64,000 bases of DNA from Byssothecium circinans (taxonomy: Eukaryota > Ascomycota > Dothideomycetes > Pleosporales > Massarinaceae): assembly GCA_010015675.1 (NCBI GenBank), contig ML977004.1, positions 394,329 to 458,328 on the forward strand. Direction: 5' to 3'. Each line of letters opens with the position of its first letter. The first letter of the stretch is position 1. Made by a program: the position numbers and the translations under genes. Shown piece after piece: positions 9,897-26,304 of the stretch. Under the pieces are notes generated by a model. That model was not told the DNA's origin. It saw only the letters and a list, made by a program, of their open reading frames with translations, and did no database searches.

Positions 9897-11885
9897 ATGG
9901 ACGCCTCCGATCGCATAATCGCACGGGCAGAAGAAGACGCAAGTCCCGAGCGCTTCCCTCACCACGCCGAAAGCGAGAAAGTAGAAGAACACGTACCCAT
10001 CACACACACCATCACCGGCTCGAGCAGTTCCTCCTCCTCCTCAGACGCCTCCGCCCGCGAACGCGATGCCACCATGTCCCGATTGCCCACACAGAGCGAA
10101 GATATATCAGGCCTGGAACGGCATGAGACGGCATTGAGTCGGATACTGACCCAACGATCGCAGCACAGTAACACTGTTGGCGCGTCATTAAAGAGCAGAG
10201 CATCTAGGAAACCACTCCCTGCGTTCGGAGCGGGGAAACCGTTCCCACCACCCCTACCAGAGCGGGAAGAATATGTCGTCGAGTTCGACGGCCCGGACGA
10301 TCCCATGCATGCGCAGAACTGGCCTCTTAAAAAGAAACTCTTCACGGGTGCCATGCTAGGCTTTACAACACTTACAGCCGCCTTTGGAAGTTCGATTTTT
10401 AGTGCTGCGACAAGAGTTGTGGCGCAAATTTATGGCGTTGGGTTAACCGTTGGCGTACTTGCTACATCTTTTTATGTGCTGGGGTTTGCTACAGGACCAA
10501 TCATCTGGGCACCTCTCAGTGAGCTGAAGGGGAGGAGATTACCGCTCGTGCTTGCAAGTTTTGGATTTTCGATTTTCAACTTAGGGGTCGCGACGGGAAA
10601 GGACTTGCAGACTATTTTGATCTGTAGATTCTTTGCGGGCTTCTTTGGGGCGTGTCCGCTGACCGTAAGTACACCAATACTGCCTCAAGTTGATGGGTTG
10701 AGCTGACAACCTCCAGTGTGTGGCCGCCGTCTTCAGCGACATGTTCAACAATCGCACCCGAGGAATGGCTGTGACCATCTTCTCCATGACCGTCTTCACC
10801 GGCCCGCTCCTCGCCCCCTTCATCGGCGGCTTCATCGTCATGTCCGACCTCGGCTGGCGCTGGACAGAGTACATCGTCGCCATCATGGGTTTCGTCGCCT
10901 TCACCCTCAACCTTCTCTTCCTCAACGAATCCTACCCTCCCGAGATCCTGGTCGCTAAAGCCGCGGAACTCCGCCGGAGAACTAAGAACTGGGGCATCCA
11001 TGCCAGACAAGAAGAAATTGAAATCGATTTCAGGGAGTTGCTGCAGAAGAACTTTTCGAGGCCCATCAGGATGCTGGTTTCGGAGCCGATTGTGCTGTTA
11101 CTGAGTATTTATATGGCGTTTATCTATGGGTTGCTGTATTTGTTCTTGACTGCTTATCCGCTTGTGTAAGTTTTCCTCGAGAAAAAGTTTTGAGACGGTG
11201 CTGACTGCCATGCAGATTCCAAGGTGTCCACCACATGAACCTAGGCGTCGGCGGTCTGCCCTTCTTCGGCATGATCACCGGACAGCTCCTCGCAGGAACC
11301 GTCATCTTCATCCGTCAACCATCGTACCAGAGGAAATTGGCTGCGAACAACGATATGCCTATCCCCGAGTGGCGGCTACCGGAAGTCATTGTCGGAGGTG
11401 TTTGTTTCGCCATTGGAATCTTCTGGTTCGGATGGACGGGGTACACGGAATCTATTCACTGGATCGTACCGACGCTATCTGGCATCTTGATTGGATTCGG
11501 ACTGCTTAGTATCTTCCTGCAGGCATTGAACTATCTTGTTGATGCTTATCTTATGGTATGTACATCACATTTCCTTTTCACCTTCCACCTCCCCCTTCCT
11601 TTCTTTCCCCACTATATATAGCATACAGCATACAACAGACACTAACATCTCGCCCAGTTCGCCGCCTCGGCCATCGCAGCGAATACCTTCCTCCGATCCA
11701 TCTTCGGCGCCGTCTTCCCTCTCTTCGCACAGCAGATGTTCCAGGGCATGGGTATCCAGTGGGCCGCAACGCTGCTGGGCTGTGTTGCTGTTGTGCTGGT
11801 GCCGGTTCCGGTGTACTTTTTGTATCGGGGCGCGCAGATTAGGCAGAAGAGTCAGTATGCGCCGACGTTTAAACCGACGTTGTAA
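9897..11885 (+). CDS. MFS transporter, DHA1 drug/polyamine antiporter type
   Basis: Plasma-membrane proton antiporter of the DHA1 group (fluconazole- or polyamine-resistance-like). Exons 9897..10664, 10717..11165, 11216..11555 and 11658..11885 give 594 residues. A 140-residue Ser- and acid-rich cytosolic head leads to 12 predicted hydrophobic segments. Family marks visible are NWPLKKK before TM1, the loop 2-3 motif [24 protein letters not shown], the [11 protein letters not shown] stretch and GWRWTEYI after TM6. The central loop has the expected length. All four junctions keep frame with GT-AG ends. Substrate cannot be read from the sequence, and no cluster partner stands next to it, so a general detoxification or polyamine role is as likely as export of a specific metabolite. 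Confidence 0.92.
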
Positions 11886-14068
11886 AAAATGAAGGGAGAG
11901 TGTGGCGGGGGCAGGTGCGAGGGAGGCTTCGTCCTTATTTTGTTTATTACTATTTTTTTTTCTTTTGTCCTTTTTCCTTTTACTCTTTTACTTGTTAAGA
12001 TACCAAAACTCTTAACTTGGGCGAGCGAAGAGCAGGAGGGTAACGGTAACGGGGGAATAAAGAGGACGATTTCGTTTCGTTTCGTTTCGTTTCGTTTCGT
12101 TTAAAGATACCCTCGATTGAGCTGGGGAGGTAGAGGTAGCAGTATTGATATATTGATAATGTATAGTGCCCCGCTGGTTTTTTCATCGTTGTTACCCAGC
12201 TTAGAGTTACTGATGTGACAGTCGGGATCAGCGTGGAAGAAGTCGATGACGCACTCGTCCATTATCCGGTATCATATGCAGACACGATGCAAGTCGCAGC
12301 TTCAAAAGTACGAATCGACGTCTTCGCGCCCCCCAAGACCTGCCCTCCTGGGCTGGTGCTCAAGCACTGGATCTGGATCTGGATCTCGACGTCTCCGTTT
12401 CTTTTCTTCGTAGCATTTTGAAAGACGGGTGGCCTTCTCCTTGGGACACGATATCACAGGCATGATAGCATCGAAGCAGACTGTGTTATATTCCTAGGGA
12501 ATTTGTTGGTTGTCATGCCGGAGCTTACCATGTGTCTTCTTGGGATCGGAGTTGATTCTGTGGATGGGATCAGTATGTACTAGAAGCTGCTATGAGCTCG
12601 TTGAGAAAAAGAAATTGGGTGGGACTCTATGTTGCGTAAATCGAGCGTTTGCGTCTTTGGATTTCGAGGAGTCTACGATAGGAGACGGACTTCGTGAGCG
12701 CTTGAAACGTTGAAGGGTAGTGTTTGTTGCTGGGAATGCGCAGTCTGCCTCGTCAAGAACATGTGTAGGGAGAGATCGATGCGTTTCCGGATATATTAAA
12801 AGGCCTCCCACCCTTTCGGCAGAGCCTCAGGCAGAGACAAGCGCATATTGATGCCTTTATTACGGAGGAGTAATAGATGAAATGCAGATCTCGATTGGAT
12901 CCTTCAGGAAATCTTACAGACGTCATCGCGCAACCACTCTCTAACTCCTATGGATGGTGTCAATGCTTCGCACATGGGAAGATATCTGAAACGCGGTTCG
13001 GAAGCCAAGCATGACGAAGACAAGATTAGCTATTTATTGGCTAAATATTGGAAGTCGTGGCAAAAAGCCAGTGGTGCCATGAAGGATTGTATTGGCCATC
13101 CACCCATCAGGCCTCAGGCAAGGGGTGGCCGCGCGGGCTTTTCCGGTAAGCGATCCCCACGGCTAACTCGATGCAGTCAGGCTGCTATAATTGTCAATAA
13201 TTTCGCCGGTGAGAGGAGCCGCCTCCACAATTGCATCACGCAAAGGCGTGCTTTTTACTCAGGAGTGAAAAGAGAGAAGAGAAGGAGGTGCATGGGAGTT
13301 GACGCGGTGTTTGGTCGGTGAGGGGATGCATGAGCTGTGTGACTTGCGGGTCGGGGAGCGGAAAGGCTGACGCGATGAGTTGGATGGATGAGGGGATAGC
13401 GAGATGGAGTCTGAGCCGTGGTTTCGAATGCGGTGATCGTCTCGCGATTGGAGTTGAGTGTCTCCTTGGAAACGACGAGAAGCATCTTCGACCTTTCTTG
13501 CTGGGACGCGGCCAATCAGTCACACCAAGAAACAACAGACCAAAAGTCATCGACTCCACCGTCCCATAACTTCACAGCATGGATGACTTCTAGAATCTCT
13601 CCGCGCGTTCAACAGAAAAAATACATCTCGTACGTTGACACATCGATAGCGCTTAAAGCCTCCTGGCCACAAACACGAAAATCAATTTCATCCTGCATGC
13701 TCGCCACAAACAGCAGCGCGCCGCGTCTCCACAGTTTCCATGACAATCCCGTCTGATTCGCCATCATGCGTGCCGTTGCCAGGTCAGGGTGGCGCAGGGG
13801 GCGGAAGTTAGCATGCAGGCTAGCAAGCTAGCAGCTCATCAGTGCTCAGCCGACAGGGGACTAGCTCTCCGAAAATAAGAGAAAGCAATAAAAGGGAGAC
13901 GCGTCTCTCCTGGAGTCCGTCTCTTCTCCTCCATCCACCAATTCACTTCCTAATTCTTCGAAGGTACTTATCAGTCCATCGTTAATACCACACTGTCGCT
14001 ACACATCACACCTCAAGTAACCTTTTAATACCATCAACCCAACACCAACGACCAAACAAACCGTCAAC
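11886..14068. other. long intergenic region
   Basis: About 2.2 kb without a supportable gene. It holds a TTTCG microsatellite and several frames on both strands that lack motifs or splice partners. A pyrimidine-rich promoter and leader of the GPI protein gene occupies 13.9-14.07 kb. A small lineage-specific gene or ncRNA could be missed here. Confidence 0.4.
12070..12103. repeat. TTTCG pentanucleotide microsatellite
   Basis: Six to seven near-perfect TTTCG units downstream of the MFS gene; seen directly. Confidence 0.9.
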
Positions 14069-14687
14069 ATGCGCTCCTACATCTTCGTCTCTGCCTTCGC
14101 GGCCGCTGCCGCTGCTCAGCAATCATCTGTAAGTCACGCACAATTCCATTCTTCATCAATCACCTTCTAACTCGACCTCTCAGCCCTCGTCCGTCGACCC
14201 TGCTCCCCAGACCAGCTTCCTCCAGCAGACCAACTCCTTGGGCGTCGTCACTGGCCAGCCCGCTGCCGCTACCTCGCATCCGTCGCAGCCCCCCGCGGCA
14301 TCTGGCAACCCCAGCCAGCCCCCCGCCGCGTCCTCTCAACCCCCTCTCGTCACCATCCCCGCTGTCGGCACAACTGGCGTACACACTGTGACCCTCGGCA
14401 TCCCAGGCACCAACTCGACCACCCTTTTGACCGTCTCTGCTTCCAACACCACCACCTCCCTCATCGGCGCTGCTCCCTCTGGTGCTTCCATCAGCGGTGT
14501 TGGAGCCAGCACCACTCAAGGCGGCGGTAGCGCATCACGCACCCCCGGCGCCTCTGGCTCCGGTGCTTCTGGATCCGCTGGCTCCTCTGGCTCGGGCTCA
14601 GGTTCCGCGGGCGCTGCTGCCCCGACCATGAAGGCTTTTGCTGGTGGCTTGATCGGTGCTGGTGCTTTCGTTGCTGCTTTCTTGTAA
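14069..14687 (+). CDS. Ser/Thr/Pro-rich GPI-anchored cell-wall protein
   Basis: Exons 14069..14128 and 14184..14687 give 187 residues. The N-terminus MRSYIFVSAFAAAAAA is a signal peptide, interrupted by a 55-base intron just after it. The middle is low-complexity, with two imperfect SQPPAAS-type units, NST/NTT glycosylation sites and Gly-Ser blocks. The last about 20 residues are a hydrophobic tail (FAGGLIGAGAFVAAFL) after a small-residue stretch, the pattern of a GPI-attachment signal. No catalytic domain is present. It is probably a structural or adhesive wall protein; specific function unknown. Confidence 0.8.
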
Positions 14688-15372
14688 GCTTGTCATCTCA
14701 TGACAGGGTCTTGCATTTTTAGTTTTGCATCGGTTTATTGCATCGTCGGTTTCTGGTTTTTAATAAAAGGTAGTCGGTTTGTTGGACTGCCGTTCGGTCC
14801 TTAAAGATACCACTTGGTTTACCCGTCCTGGATTGGTCTGGGATGAGTTGTCGTTCTTGTTGAATGTTGAAGTTGTATGGAGAGGATTTTGGATTTGGAA
14901 TATGGATTGGATATAATATATAGCCCCTAATAAAAACACCACATAAAACAACAACTCAGATGTCTTTGGCCGTCGTCGTGAAGTACAGGGACTGACTAAG
15001 TCATGGTGTCGCTGCTGTAGTTGTTCAGTGGAAGGGTAGGCAGCACGTAATGTTATATTTGTCCGAGTCGCGTCCCCCGTCAACCCTCACGTTCGTCGGT
15101 CCGACCACTTCTCCCTAGAATCCACAACGACAACCTCGTCGCTGCTCATCTCGTCTCGGGAAAACATCTCCACGCACCCACATGTTCGGCCCGCAATATT
15201 CAAACAAACACTGATATGCGATAACTACTTCCGACCCACCACTGTGCGAAGTATCTCATCCAATCGCAATTCTACTAAAACCATCTCCCCCAACATCTCA
15301 ACCACCCTCCCTCGTCAGCACCAATACACCAAAATAAAAATAAATAAAAAATAAAAATAAATAAAACTAAAA
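14688..15372. other. intergenic, promoter of the formamidase gene
   Basis: No gene seen. The last 40 bases before the next start are almost only A and T (AAAATAAATAAA-type), an unusual A-rich 5' leader. Confidence 0.45.
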
Positions 15373-16311
15373 ATGTCCACCCACCCACCTCCCAAACACT
15401 ACGCCCCCGGCTCCCTCCAAACCTACACCCACCACGCCTTCAACCCGTCCTCCTCAAACGCAATATGGATCCTCTACATCCACGGCGGCGCCTGGCGCGA
15501 CCCCAGCAAATCCAGCGCGCAAATCCAGCCCGCCGCGCAAGCCCTCAGAAACAACCCCGAAACCGAAACCAGGAACCTCGCAGGCATCCTAAGCATAAAC
15601 TACCGCCTCTCGCCCTACCCCACGCACGCCACGCTTCCCAGCGCGCCCACGGACGCGCAGCGAAATGTGCAGCATCCGAGCCATGTCCGCGACGTGGCTG
15701 CCGCGGTGGCGTTCCTGAGGAGGGAGTACGGAGTGAGGCGGTGGGTGGGTGTGGGGCATTCTTGTGGCGCGACTATGTTGCTGCAGTTTGTTTCGGGGAT
15801 TGGTTTGGATGGTCGTGATCATGAGGGTGAGAATGCGGCGGATAGGCTGGACGGATTAGAAGCCCTAGTTCTCTTAGAGGGGATCTACGACATCCCCATC
15901 TTGCTGAGGAACCACGAACCCCCGCGGTGTGGGGAGGATATAGCGGGGATATACCGCGCGTTTATCAACGGGGCTTTTGGTGAGGATAGGCCAGGCGCGG
16001 GGGAAGTGGGGGCGAGGCGGAAGAGTGTGTATGAGAGTGTGTCTCCGACGAATGGGGTGTATAGTAGGGAGCAGTGGAAGGGCGGCAGGTTGGTGGTTGT
16101 AGGGTATAGTGATGAGGATACGCTTGTTGAGAGCGAGCAGGGCGAGGTTCTGGTGGAGCGGCTTAGGGAGCAGGGATGGAGTGATGAGGGCGCTGCTGGG
16201 GATAGAGTCGTTGAGGCCAAGGGGCTCAAGGGGGATCATGACGATGTATGGAGGAATGGGAAACAGGTTGCGGATCTAATTCTTGAGGTTGTAAAAAGGC
16301 TTTCGAGGTAG
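15373..16311 (+). CDS. BNA7: kynurenine formamidase (alpha/beta hydrolase)
   Basis: Hydrolyses N-formylkynurenine to kynurenine and formate in the tryptophan-to-NAD pathway. A single exon of 312 residues, in the size range of fungal BNA7 proteins. The oxyanion-hole motif HGGAW is at 37-41, the INYRLSP strand at about 75-81 and the nucleophile elbow GHSCGA with Ser130. Candidate acid and base are the Asp of GYSDED and the His of KGDHDD near the C-terminus. The start is the first ATG after an A/T-only leader. A related lipase or esterase is the alternative, but HGGAW plus the compact size favours formamidase. Confidence 0.8.
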   Translation: MSTHPPPKHYAPGSLQTYTHHAFNPSSSNAIWILYIHGGAWRDPSKSSAQIQPAAQALRNNPETETRNLAGILSINYRLSPYPTHATLPSAPTDAQRNVQHPSHVRDVAAAVAFLRREYGVRRWVGVGHSCGATMLLQFVSGIGLDGRDHEGENAADRLDGLEALVLLEGIYDIPILLRNHEPPRCGEDIAGIYRAFINGAFGEDRPGAGEVGARRKSVYESVSPTNGVYSREQWKGGRLVVVGYSDEDTLVESEQGEVLVERLREQGWSDEGAAGDRVVEAKGLKGDHDDVWRNGKQVADLILEVVKRLSR

Positions 16312-16594
16312 TTGTAATATCTATCTTACTTTTTTCCAATCCCTAAACCTATCCCATATGGAAAGCGGAATTTGTTTGGTAAGAAAGAGAGGAGACTCAG
16401 AGTGCTTCATACTCAATTGAAGGCAAACTTTTCGGATTAGGCCCAAAGTATCCAATGCTTTTGCTCTCGCTTCGCTCCACGTCATTTGTGGTGGGGTATG
16501 CTCAAATACCCTATTGATACAGCAGTGTATTGTACAATCGTCTCCAATGCCCGGTCCCCTTTTTCATACCCTCTTCCCTCCCATCGTCTTTTAT

Positions 16595-17920
16595 CTACTT
16601 CTTGTTCAACCGCTGGTCCATGGCCTTACTGATGGCGTTTTGAACGCCACCTGTCTGGTTTTCCAAAGACTCAACCTCAGCCTCGAGCTCCGCAATCTTC
16701 CTACCGGCGGGAGTATCTAAGCCAGCTTGCACAGCCCTTCCAGCAGCGTTTCTCGCCTGCGAATCGTTGACTTTGCCATAGACCGCCATGGCGCTGGCGA
16801 TCATACCGCCGATATCGCCAACGTTTCCGGGCACAATGACACTCGTACCCTCCTTCGCCAGGTTCGCAAATGCATTTACGTACTTCTCCGCAACGGACAG
16901 CGAGACAGCATTCTGAGCTGCGTCCTTGCCCTGCGCAATCGACCTCGCCACGGCATCAATCCCATTCGCCGTCGCCTGTGCCTTGAGCAGAATCGCTTCC
17001 GCCTCTCCACTCGCCATATTAATCTGTTCCGCCCTCAGCGCCTCCGAAGCCAGAATCACAGACTGCTTCTTTCCCTCTGCAATGTTGATAGCGGACTGTC
17101 TCTGACCCTCCGACTCCAGAATTTCTGCGCGCTTCGAGCGTTCGGCCGTGACCTGGCGGTGCATGGCCTCGACGACGGGGTCGGGGGCGTGGATGTCGCG
17201 GATCTCGTAGCGCAGACAGGTCACACCCCAGTCTTGGGCAGCTTGGTTAATGGCGGCGGTTATGTTTACGTTGAGGTTTGCGCGCTCTTTGAGAACGTGG
17301 TCGAGCGAGAGTTGGCCGATTTCCGAGCGCATTGTTGTTTGGGCGAGTTGGGAGATGGCGTATTCGGCGTCTTCTACGCCGTAACTACATGCTCTCTCAG
17401 TTCTATCCGGATATGTATGCAATATTCGGGGGGCTCACCTCGCCTTGTATGCATCAAACACTCTGGTGTACAGCACGCCGTCCAGCTCCAACGTCACGTT
17501 GTCCGCAGTAATGGCGCTCTGGCTCGGAATCTCAATTGCATTCTCCTTCAAGCTCCTCACATATGCAATCCGGTCAATTATCGGCATCAGAATGGCAAGT
17601 CCAGGCTCCAGTATCCTGTGGAATTTGCCCATGCGCTCGACAATCCACGCCGTCTGCTGCGGCACGAACCGGACCACATAGTTGGCGGGGAGGCGCTTGC
17701 CCGTCTGGAAGTACGTCGGCGGTCCAGCCTGAGAGCCCAGAGAGGAAAAGACGCTGCCGGGCGTTTGGGTTGAGGGCGCCGAGTGTGAGGTGAGCTGGCT
17801 GAAGGCGCGCGCGGACGAGACGCTGAGGGCGGCCGGCGATATTCTTGAGGCGATGTAGGGTCGAGATGTGCAGAGGAGACTGGAGGCCGTACGGGCGACC
17901 AGGCGGGTGCGCGAGGCCAT
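16595..17920 (-). CDS. mitochondrial stomatin-like protein 2
   Basis: SPFH/prohibitin-domain scaffold of the mitochondrial inner membrane, bound to cardiolipin-rich domains. Exon 1 is 17439..17920 and exon 2 is 16595..17384, separated by a 54-base GT-AG intron; the product is 423 residues. The first 50 residues are Arg/Ser-rich, as in a presequence. The SPFH core begins at VVRFVPQQTAWIVERMGKF and continues through ITADNVTLELDGVLYTRV, the hallmark VEDAEYAISQLAQTTMRSE and the helical AERSKRAEILESEGQRQSAI stretch. A C-terminal coiled coil ends in NKK. All parts expected for SLP-2 are present. Confidence 0.94.
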
Positions 17921-18678
17921 TGTGTGGGTTGGCGTAGCTTGCTGGAGCTGGACAAAATAATGACGCCAGGCAGCTTGAGAAAGTTCACGGGAGATCCGTC
18001 GGGGTTTGGTTGATTAGTCAGGCGGCGTCTGCCAAACCGTCGCGACAAACGTCAGATGTCTCCTCCAAACACCTCTGAGATGCATCTTCATTCTCAATTG
18101 ATGAGACTATACCTACCCATGTGTATTGCACTTTTATGTTGATGCAAGTCTCGCACGCGTCATGCCACCTGGCGTCGAAAGGGCTACATGAGCATTCGGG
18201 GACAGACACGACTCCCTCCGTTCTATTATGCCCACTATAGATATGCCTGTGAGCTTCTCCAATGTTTGATTTGAATAGGTTTGGATTGTGGCTGTCTCCA
18301 TGTGTTCGCTGCTGCCGATCGTCCTTCTCTGCGTGATTGTTGTTTCTAATTGACATGCATCAGACTCTTCTCATTACCGCTCAACCCAACGATTCACCGT
18401 TTCCTTTCTCACACTTTTTAGTCCCCTGGGATTTTCCTATTGCTGTTGATCTACATATGTAGCAGTTATCCAACGTCTTTAACCGCTGCGTATCACGCGC
18501 GGTTGCGGCATCATTTACTCGATATTAACCGCTTAACTCCAAACAGCAACAGCGCCACCCCGAACAGCGAGCACCATATATCAGAGCCTAAAGCTCCGTT
18601 GCGCAAAAGGAATCCGGATTGAGGCCGCCTTTTTCTCGACGAAGTTCAACCTTGAATGCACTTCGAAGACTGCCCATC
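17921..18678. other. divergent spacer
   Basis: Separates the stomatin-like gene from the second UstYa-like gene. A 112-codon minus-strand frame at 18018-18356 lacks motifs and is not called. Confidence 0.4.
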
Positions 18679-19537
18679 ATGATGGAGGCAAAGAAGGATT
18701 GTTTCGACGAAGAGGAGGAGGCCTTCCTCTCCGATGCGGAATCGAGTGAAGATGGGCCAAATATAGGAGAGAGGCGGACGTCCGGATGGCGAGCAGCGAT
18801 ACCCAACCCGCGCGCACTCCTCGAGCTTGCGATGGTGGCGACCATTCTAGTTATGATTGTGTACTGGCCATCAACACGGGAAACCATCAAGAAAACACCA
18901 GTGCCGAAATGTATGTAATGGTTATCTTTCAGATTTGTATATCCTTGCTAACAATATGCCCAAGTCCCCCGAAAAATATACGCTTTCCACACCGACCCCA
19001 AGTACGCGAACGAAGACATGTTCTTCAACGAAACCAGCACACTAAAAACACTCCACAACTGGATAGAACTCAGCTCAGGTAACCTATCCTCTGTCACCAC
19101 CACTCTGAAGACCCTGCATCTGACAGGATTGCACAGAAGCTCGCGGCTACATCCTCGCCCCAACCACACCCTCCAACTACGACCTGCCCACCCCCTACAC
19201 CATAGCCATCGACCGCCACAACGACGGTCCGGGCTACATGATGTCTGTCTTCCACCAACTACACTGCCTCTCCTACCTCGCCACGCACTTCCAACAAGGC
19301 TACGGCGGTATCGAACTTACAAAAGAAGTCGCGCATCATTCTGCCCACTGTTTTAGTTATTTGAGGCAGGGCATTACGTGCAATGCTGATACGACGCTGG
19401 AGGGCGAGACGGGAGCGGGGCCCGGGGAGGGCAGTGTGCATGAGTGTGTGGATTATGAGAGCTTGTTGGAGTGGGCGAATGCGCATGGGGGGATGAGGTG
19501 GCGGAATGGGTTATTGCCTGATACTGCGGTTTTATGA
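18679..19537 (+). CDS. UstYa-like (DUF3328) oxidase, intact
   Basis: Type II membrane oxidase of the ustiloxin/mycotoxin biosynthesis family. Exons 18679..18910, 18965..19078 and 19137..19537 join in phase to give 248 residues. An acidic cytosolic head starts MMEAKKDCFDEEEE, a membrane segment lies near residues 49-65, and the lumenal domain follows. It carries the two family motifs, HQLHC and HSAHC, the latter followed by FSYLRQGITCNADTTLE. Start choice: two adjacent ATGs, the first taken. It stands alone between housekeeping genes, about 14 kb from the tyrosinase and the UstYa pseudogene. Whether it is a displaced member of that locus or has its own role is not shown. Confidence 0.88.
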
Positions 19538-20397
19538 GGGGTGGAGTAAATAACTGAGGGGAGGAAATAAATGTGTGCAGCAAAGTGATAGTGGATGACC
19601 AAAGAAAGTAGAGAGCGGCATAGTCTGGGTTTACCTATGGTAAAAGCAAACTTTGACTGAGTCGGATATCACCACGCTCGGAAACTTTGCGAAGACCCTA
19701 CTCGTACATACATCTCAAACACGTCTCCTATGAAGGTAAGTAGCGAAAAGATTACATACTGATGTCGTAGAGCAACCCTGGGGGAGGCTTGGCAATATGA
19801 GGATCGCAATGGATCCGATTGGTTGGTGGGCGAGAGGGAACTGTGTCCCGATTAGGGTAGAAAATGCATCGCGGCGAAGTGCGGAAGATATCGTCCATTT
19901 GAGTATCTAATAATAGTGAGGAGTGATAAGAGTAAGGGATGTTAGATATGCATGGGTAAGGTTAATGATCGGTCCAAAAAGGGAAGAATAGTCGTGCAGT
20001 GACGTGAGTGGTGATAGGGGTGAGCGTGGATGTGATGAAATGTACGCAAGACTCAGTGCGTGGAGTAAGTGAGAGACGAGTCTGACTGGCTGAGTGATTG
20101 TACGAATGAATACAGTACGAAGAAGGTGCTGATTGACATCAAAAGGATGTTTGTAAAGTGAAGTGATTGAATGGAATGAAATGTAAACGAAGTCATCTAT
20201 AAGAAAGCAGATGTGAGCTCTGTAGTAGGCAAAGTTCTGAAAGGACATCTCTCCAAACGCCAATGCTCTGTCAGTTCGCACCAAGCGTCATAACCTACCT
20301 GATGCCCCCAACAGCAACCTTCACAACAACGCCGAACAACTCCCTCATCAAACCGTGAAATGCGGCCCAAGCTTACCCCCCATTCACATCGCATTAA
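19538..20397. other. convergent 3' spacer
   Basis: About 860 bases between two convergent genes; no motif-bearing frame on either strand. Confidence 0.4.
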
Positions 20398-21698
20398 CTA
20401 CCACGCAAGCTCCCCCTTCCCCGGAGAGCAGCTCAATCCATTACAAAAGTCCTCATCCTCCCTCGAAACGCCCGCACTCTTCGGCAACTGCTGACGCGCG
20501 GGCCAAATTTCACCTCCCTCTTTCTTCTCCCGCTTATGCCACTCTGTAACAATATCACGGCACATCTTCTGGAAATACAGCGGGCCCTTCTCCATATGCG
20601 GGTGGAGTTCGCCGTTGATGAAGACGCCCGTGTTGAGGTTCTTTTGGGCTAGGTTGCAGAGCTGTTTGTCCTCGGACATGACGCGCTTGTAGATTTCGTT
20701 GATCTTTTGGAACTCGGCTTCGGGGGAATGGCGGTTGCGGTAGACTTCGTAGTATATGTGTGTGGTGGTGGGGGAGGTGGGCATGAATTTTTGCATGAAG
20801 AAGAAGTGTGGGCTGTGGGTTTGTTAGTATAGTGTGGTGTTGGGATGAGAGAGGAAGAGAGAAAGAGGATTTACCTGACGGTCATGGAGGCGTGGGGCCA
20901 GTAGTACGTAGAAGCGACCTGTAGGCCGGCTTTTGCTTGCTCCTGGGTGGTGGCTGCGTCGTGGTCTATGTGTGCGTCTTTGGGGTAAACGTCATAGGTG
21001 TCGAGGTTGGCCAGCGCCGGAATATCAGGGTGAGTGGTCTTGCAATGGTAGCACTCGTTGTAGTTGTCGGCTGCAACCTTCCAGTTGTACTCGGCGTCAA
21101 TGGACCATATATGGTCGAAGTCGTAGTTGCTGAAGTCATAGATCTTGAACCTCTCTTGCTGATCAACACCATCGAAATCCTCTTCCCACGCAATCTCTGG
21201 AGTCTCTTTTGCATCAAGATTGACCCAGATAAAGCCGTTGACATCGATCCGAGTATGGATGGGGAAGAGACCGTTCTCCGACTTGTCGAAGTTTGGTAAA
21301 TCTTGGTAGCCGGGGGCTTTGGCGAGCTTTCCGTTGAGGCCGTAGGACCAGCCGTGGTATCTGCAGGAGAAGATCTTGGCCGTGCCTTTGTCTTGCTCGA
21401 CGACTGGGTAGGCGCGGTGTCTGCAGACGTTGTGAAAGGCGGTAATCTGGCCAGCACGATCCCGAGAGATGACTAAGTCAAAGCCACTGATCTGGTAGCG
21501 AAGGAAGTCACCAGGCTCCTTGAGGCGAAGTTCATGGGTCATGATGAGCCACTTGCGTGACCAGATGGCGCGTCGCTCGAGCTCGTACATCTCGGGTGAT
21601 GTGTACCAATTCGCGGGGAGGGCACGAATAGCTTCAGGTTCTTGGGGCTTCGTAGCTTTCTGGGCCAAGCCCAGGTAGCTTTTGAGTGTGGCGGCCAT
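20398..21698 (-). CDS. Rieske non-heme iron oxygenase (choline/betaine monooxygenase-like)
   Basis: Ring-hydroxylating-type oxygenase alpha subunit. Close families oxidise choline (plant CMO) or demethylate glycine betaine (bacterial GbcA). Exon 1 (20875..21698) and exon 2 (20398..20812) give 412 residues across a 62-base intron. The Rieske [2Fe-2S] ligands are Cys92, His94, Cys112 and His115 (NVCRHR ... FSCRYHGWSYG). The mononuclear iron site shows NYNECYHCKTTH with His217 and His222 and the preceding Glu/Asn; the third acidic ligand is probably in EDEDFCNG near the C-terminus. The ATG at 21698 gives a normal-length N-terminus. The divergent neighbour is a dimethylglycine oxidase-like gene, which favours betaine demethylation. 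A reductase partner is not in the window. Confidence 0.88.
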
Positions 21699-26120
<4,422 letters not shown>

Positions 26121-26304
26121 CCCACTTCGCCATGGAGGGCAAGAAAGAATGATGCTGGGAACAGCATTGGGTTATGGCGTGCTGGCAATGTATGAGCGTT
26201 TACGTAAGTGTTGAGCGAAGGCGAGAGCTTGACACCTCAGTCTGCAATGCGCCCTTATTTATTAAGTAAATGACACCAAAATTCCACTATCCTTGTTATA
26301 TTTC

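Noticed and set aside
12950..13321. 123-codon frame in the long intergenic region
   Set aside because: No motif, no splice partners, basic low-quality composition.
14160..14519. Gly/Asp-rich minus-strand frame opposite the GPI protein
   Set aside because: Complement of a Ser/Pro-rich coding region, low complexity only.
18018..18356. 112-codon minus-strand frame upstream of the stomatin-like gene
   Set aside because: Some cysteines but no family pattern or intron logic; more likely promoter sequence.
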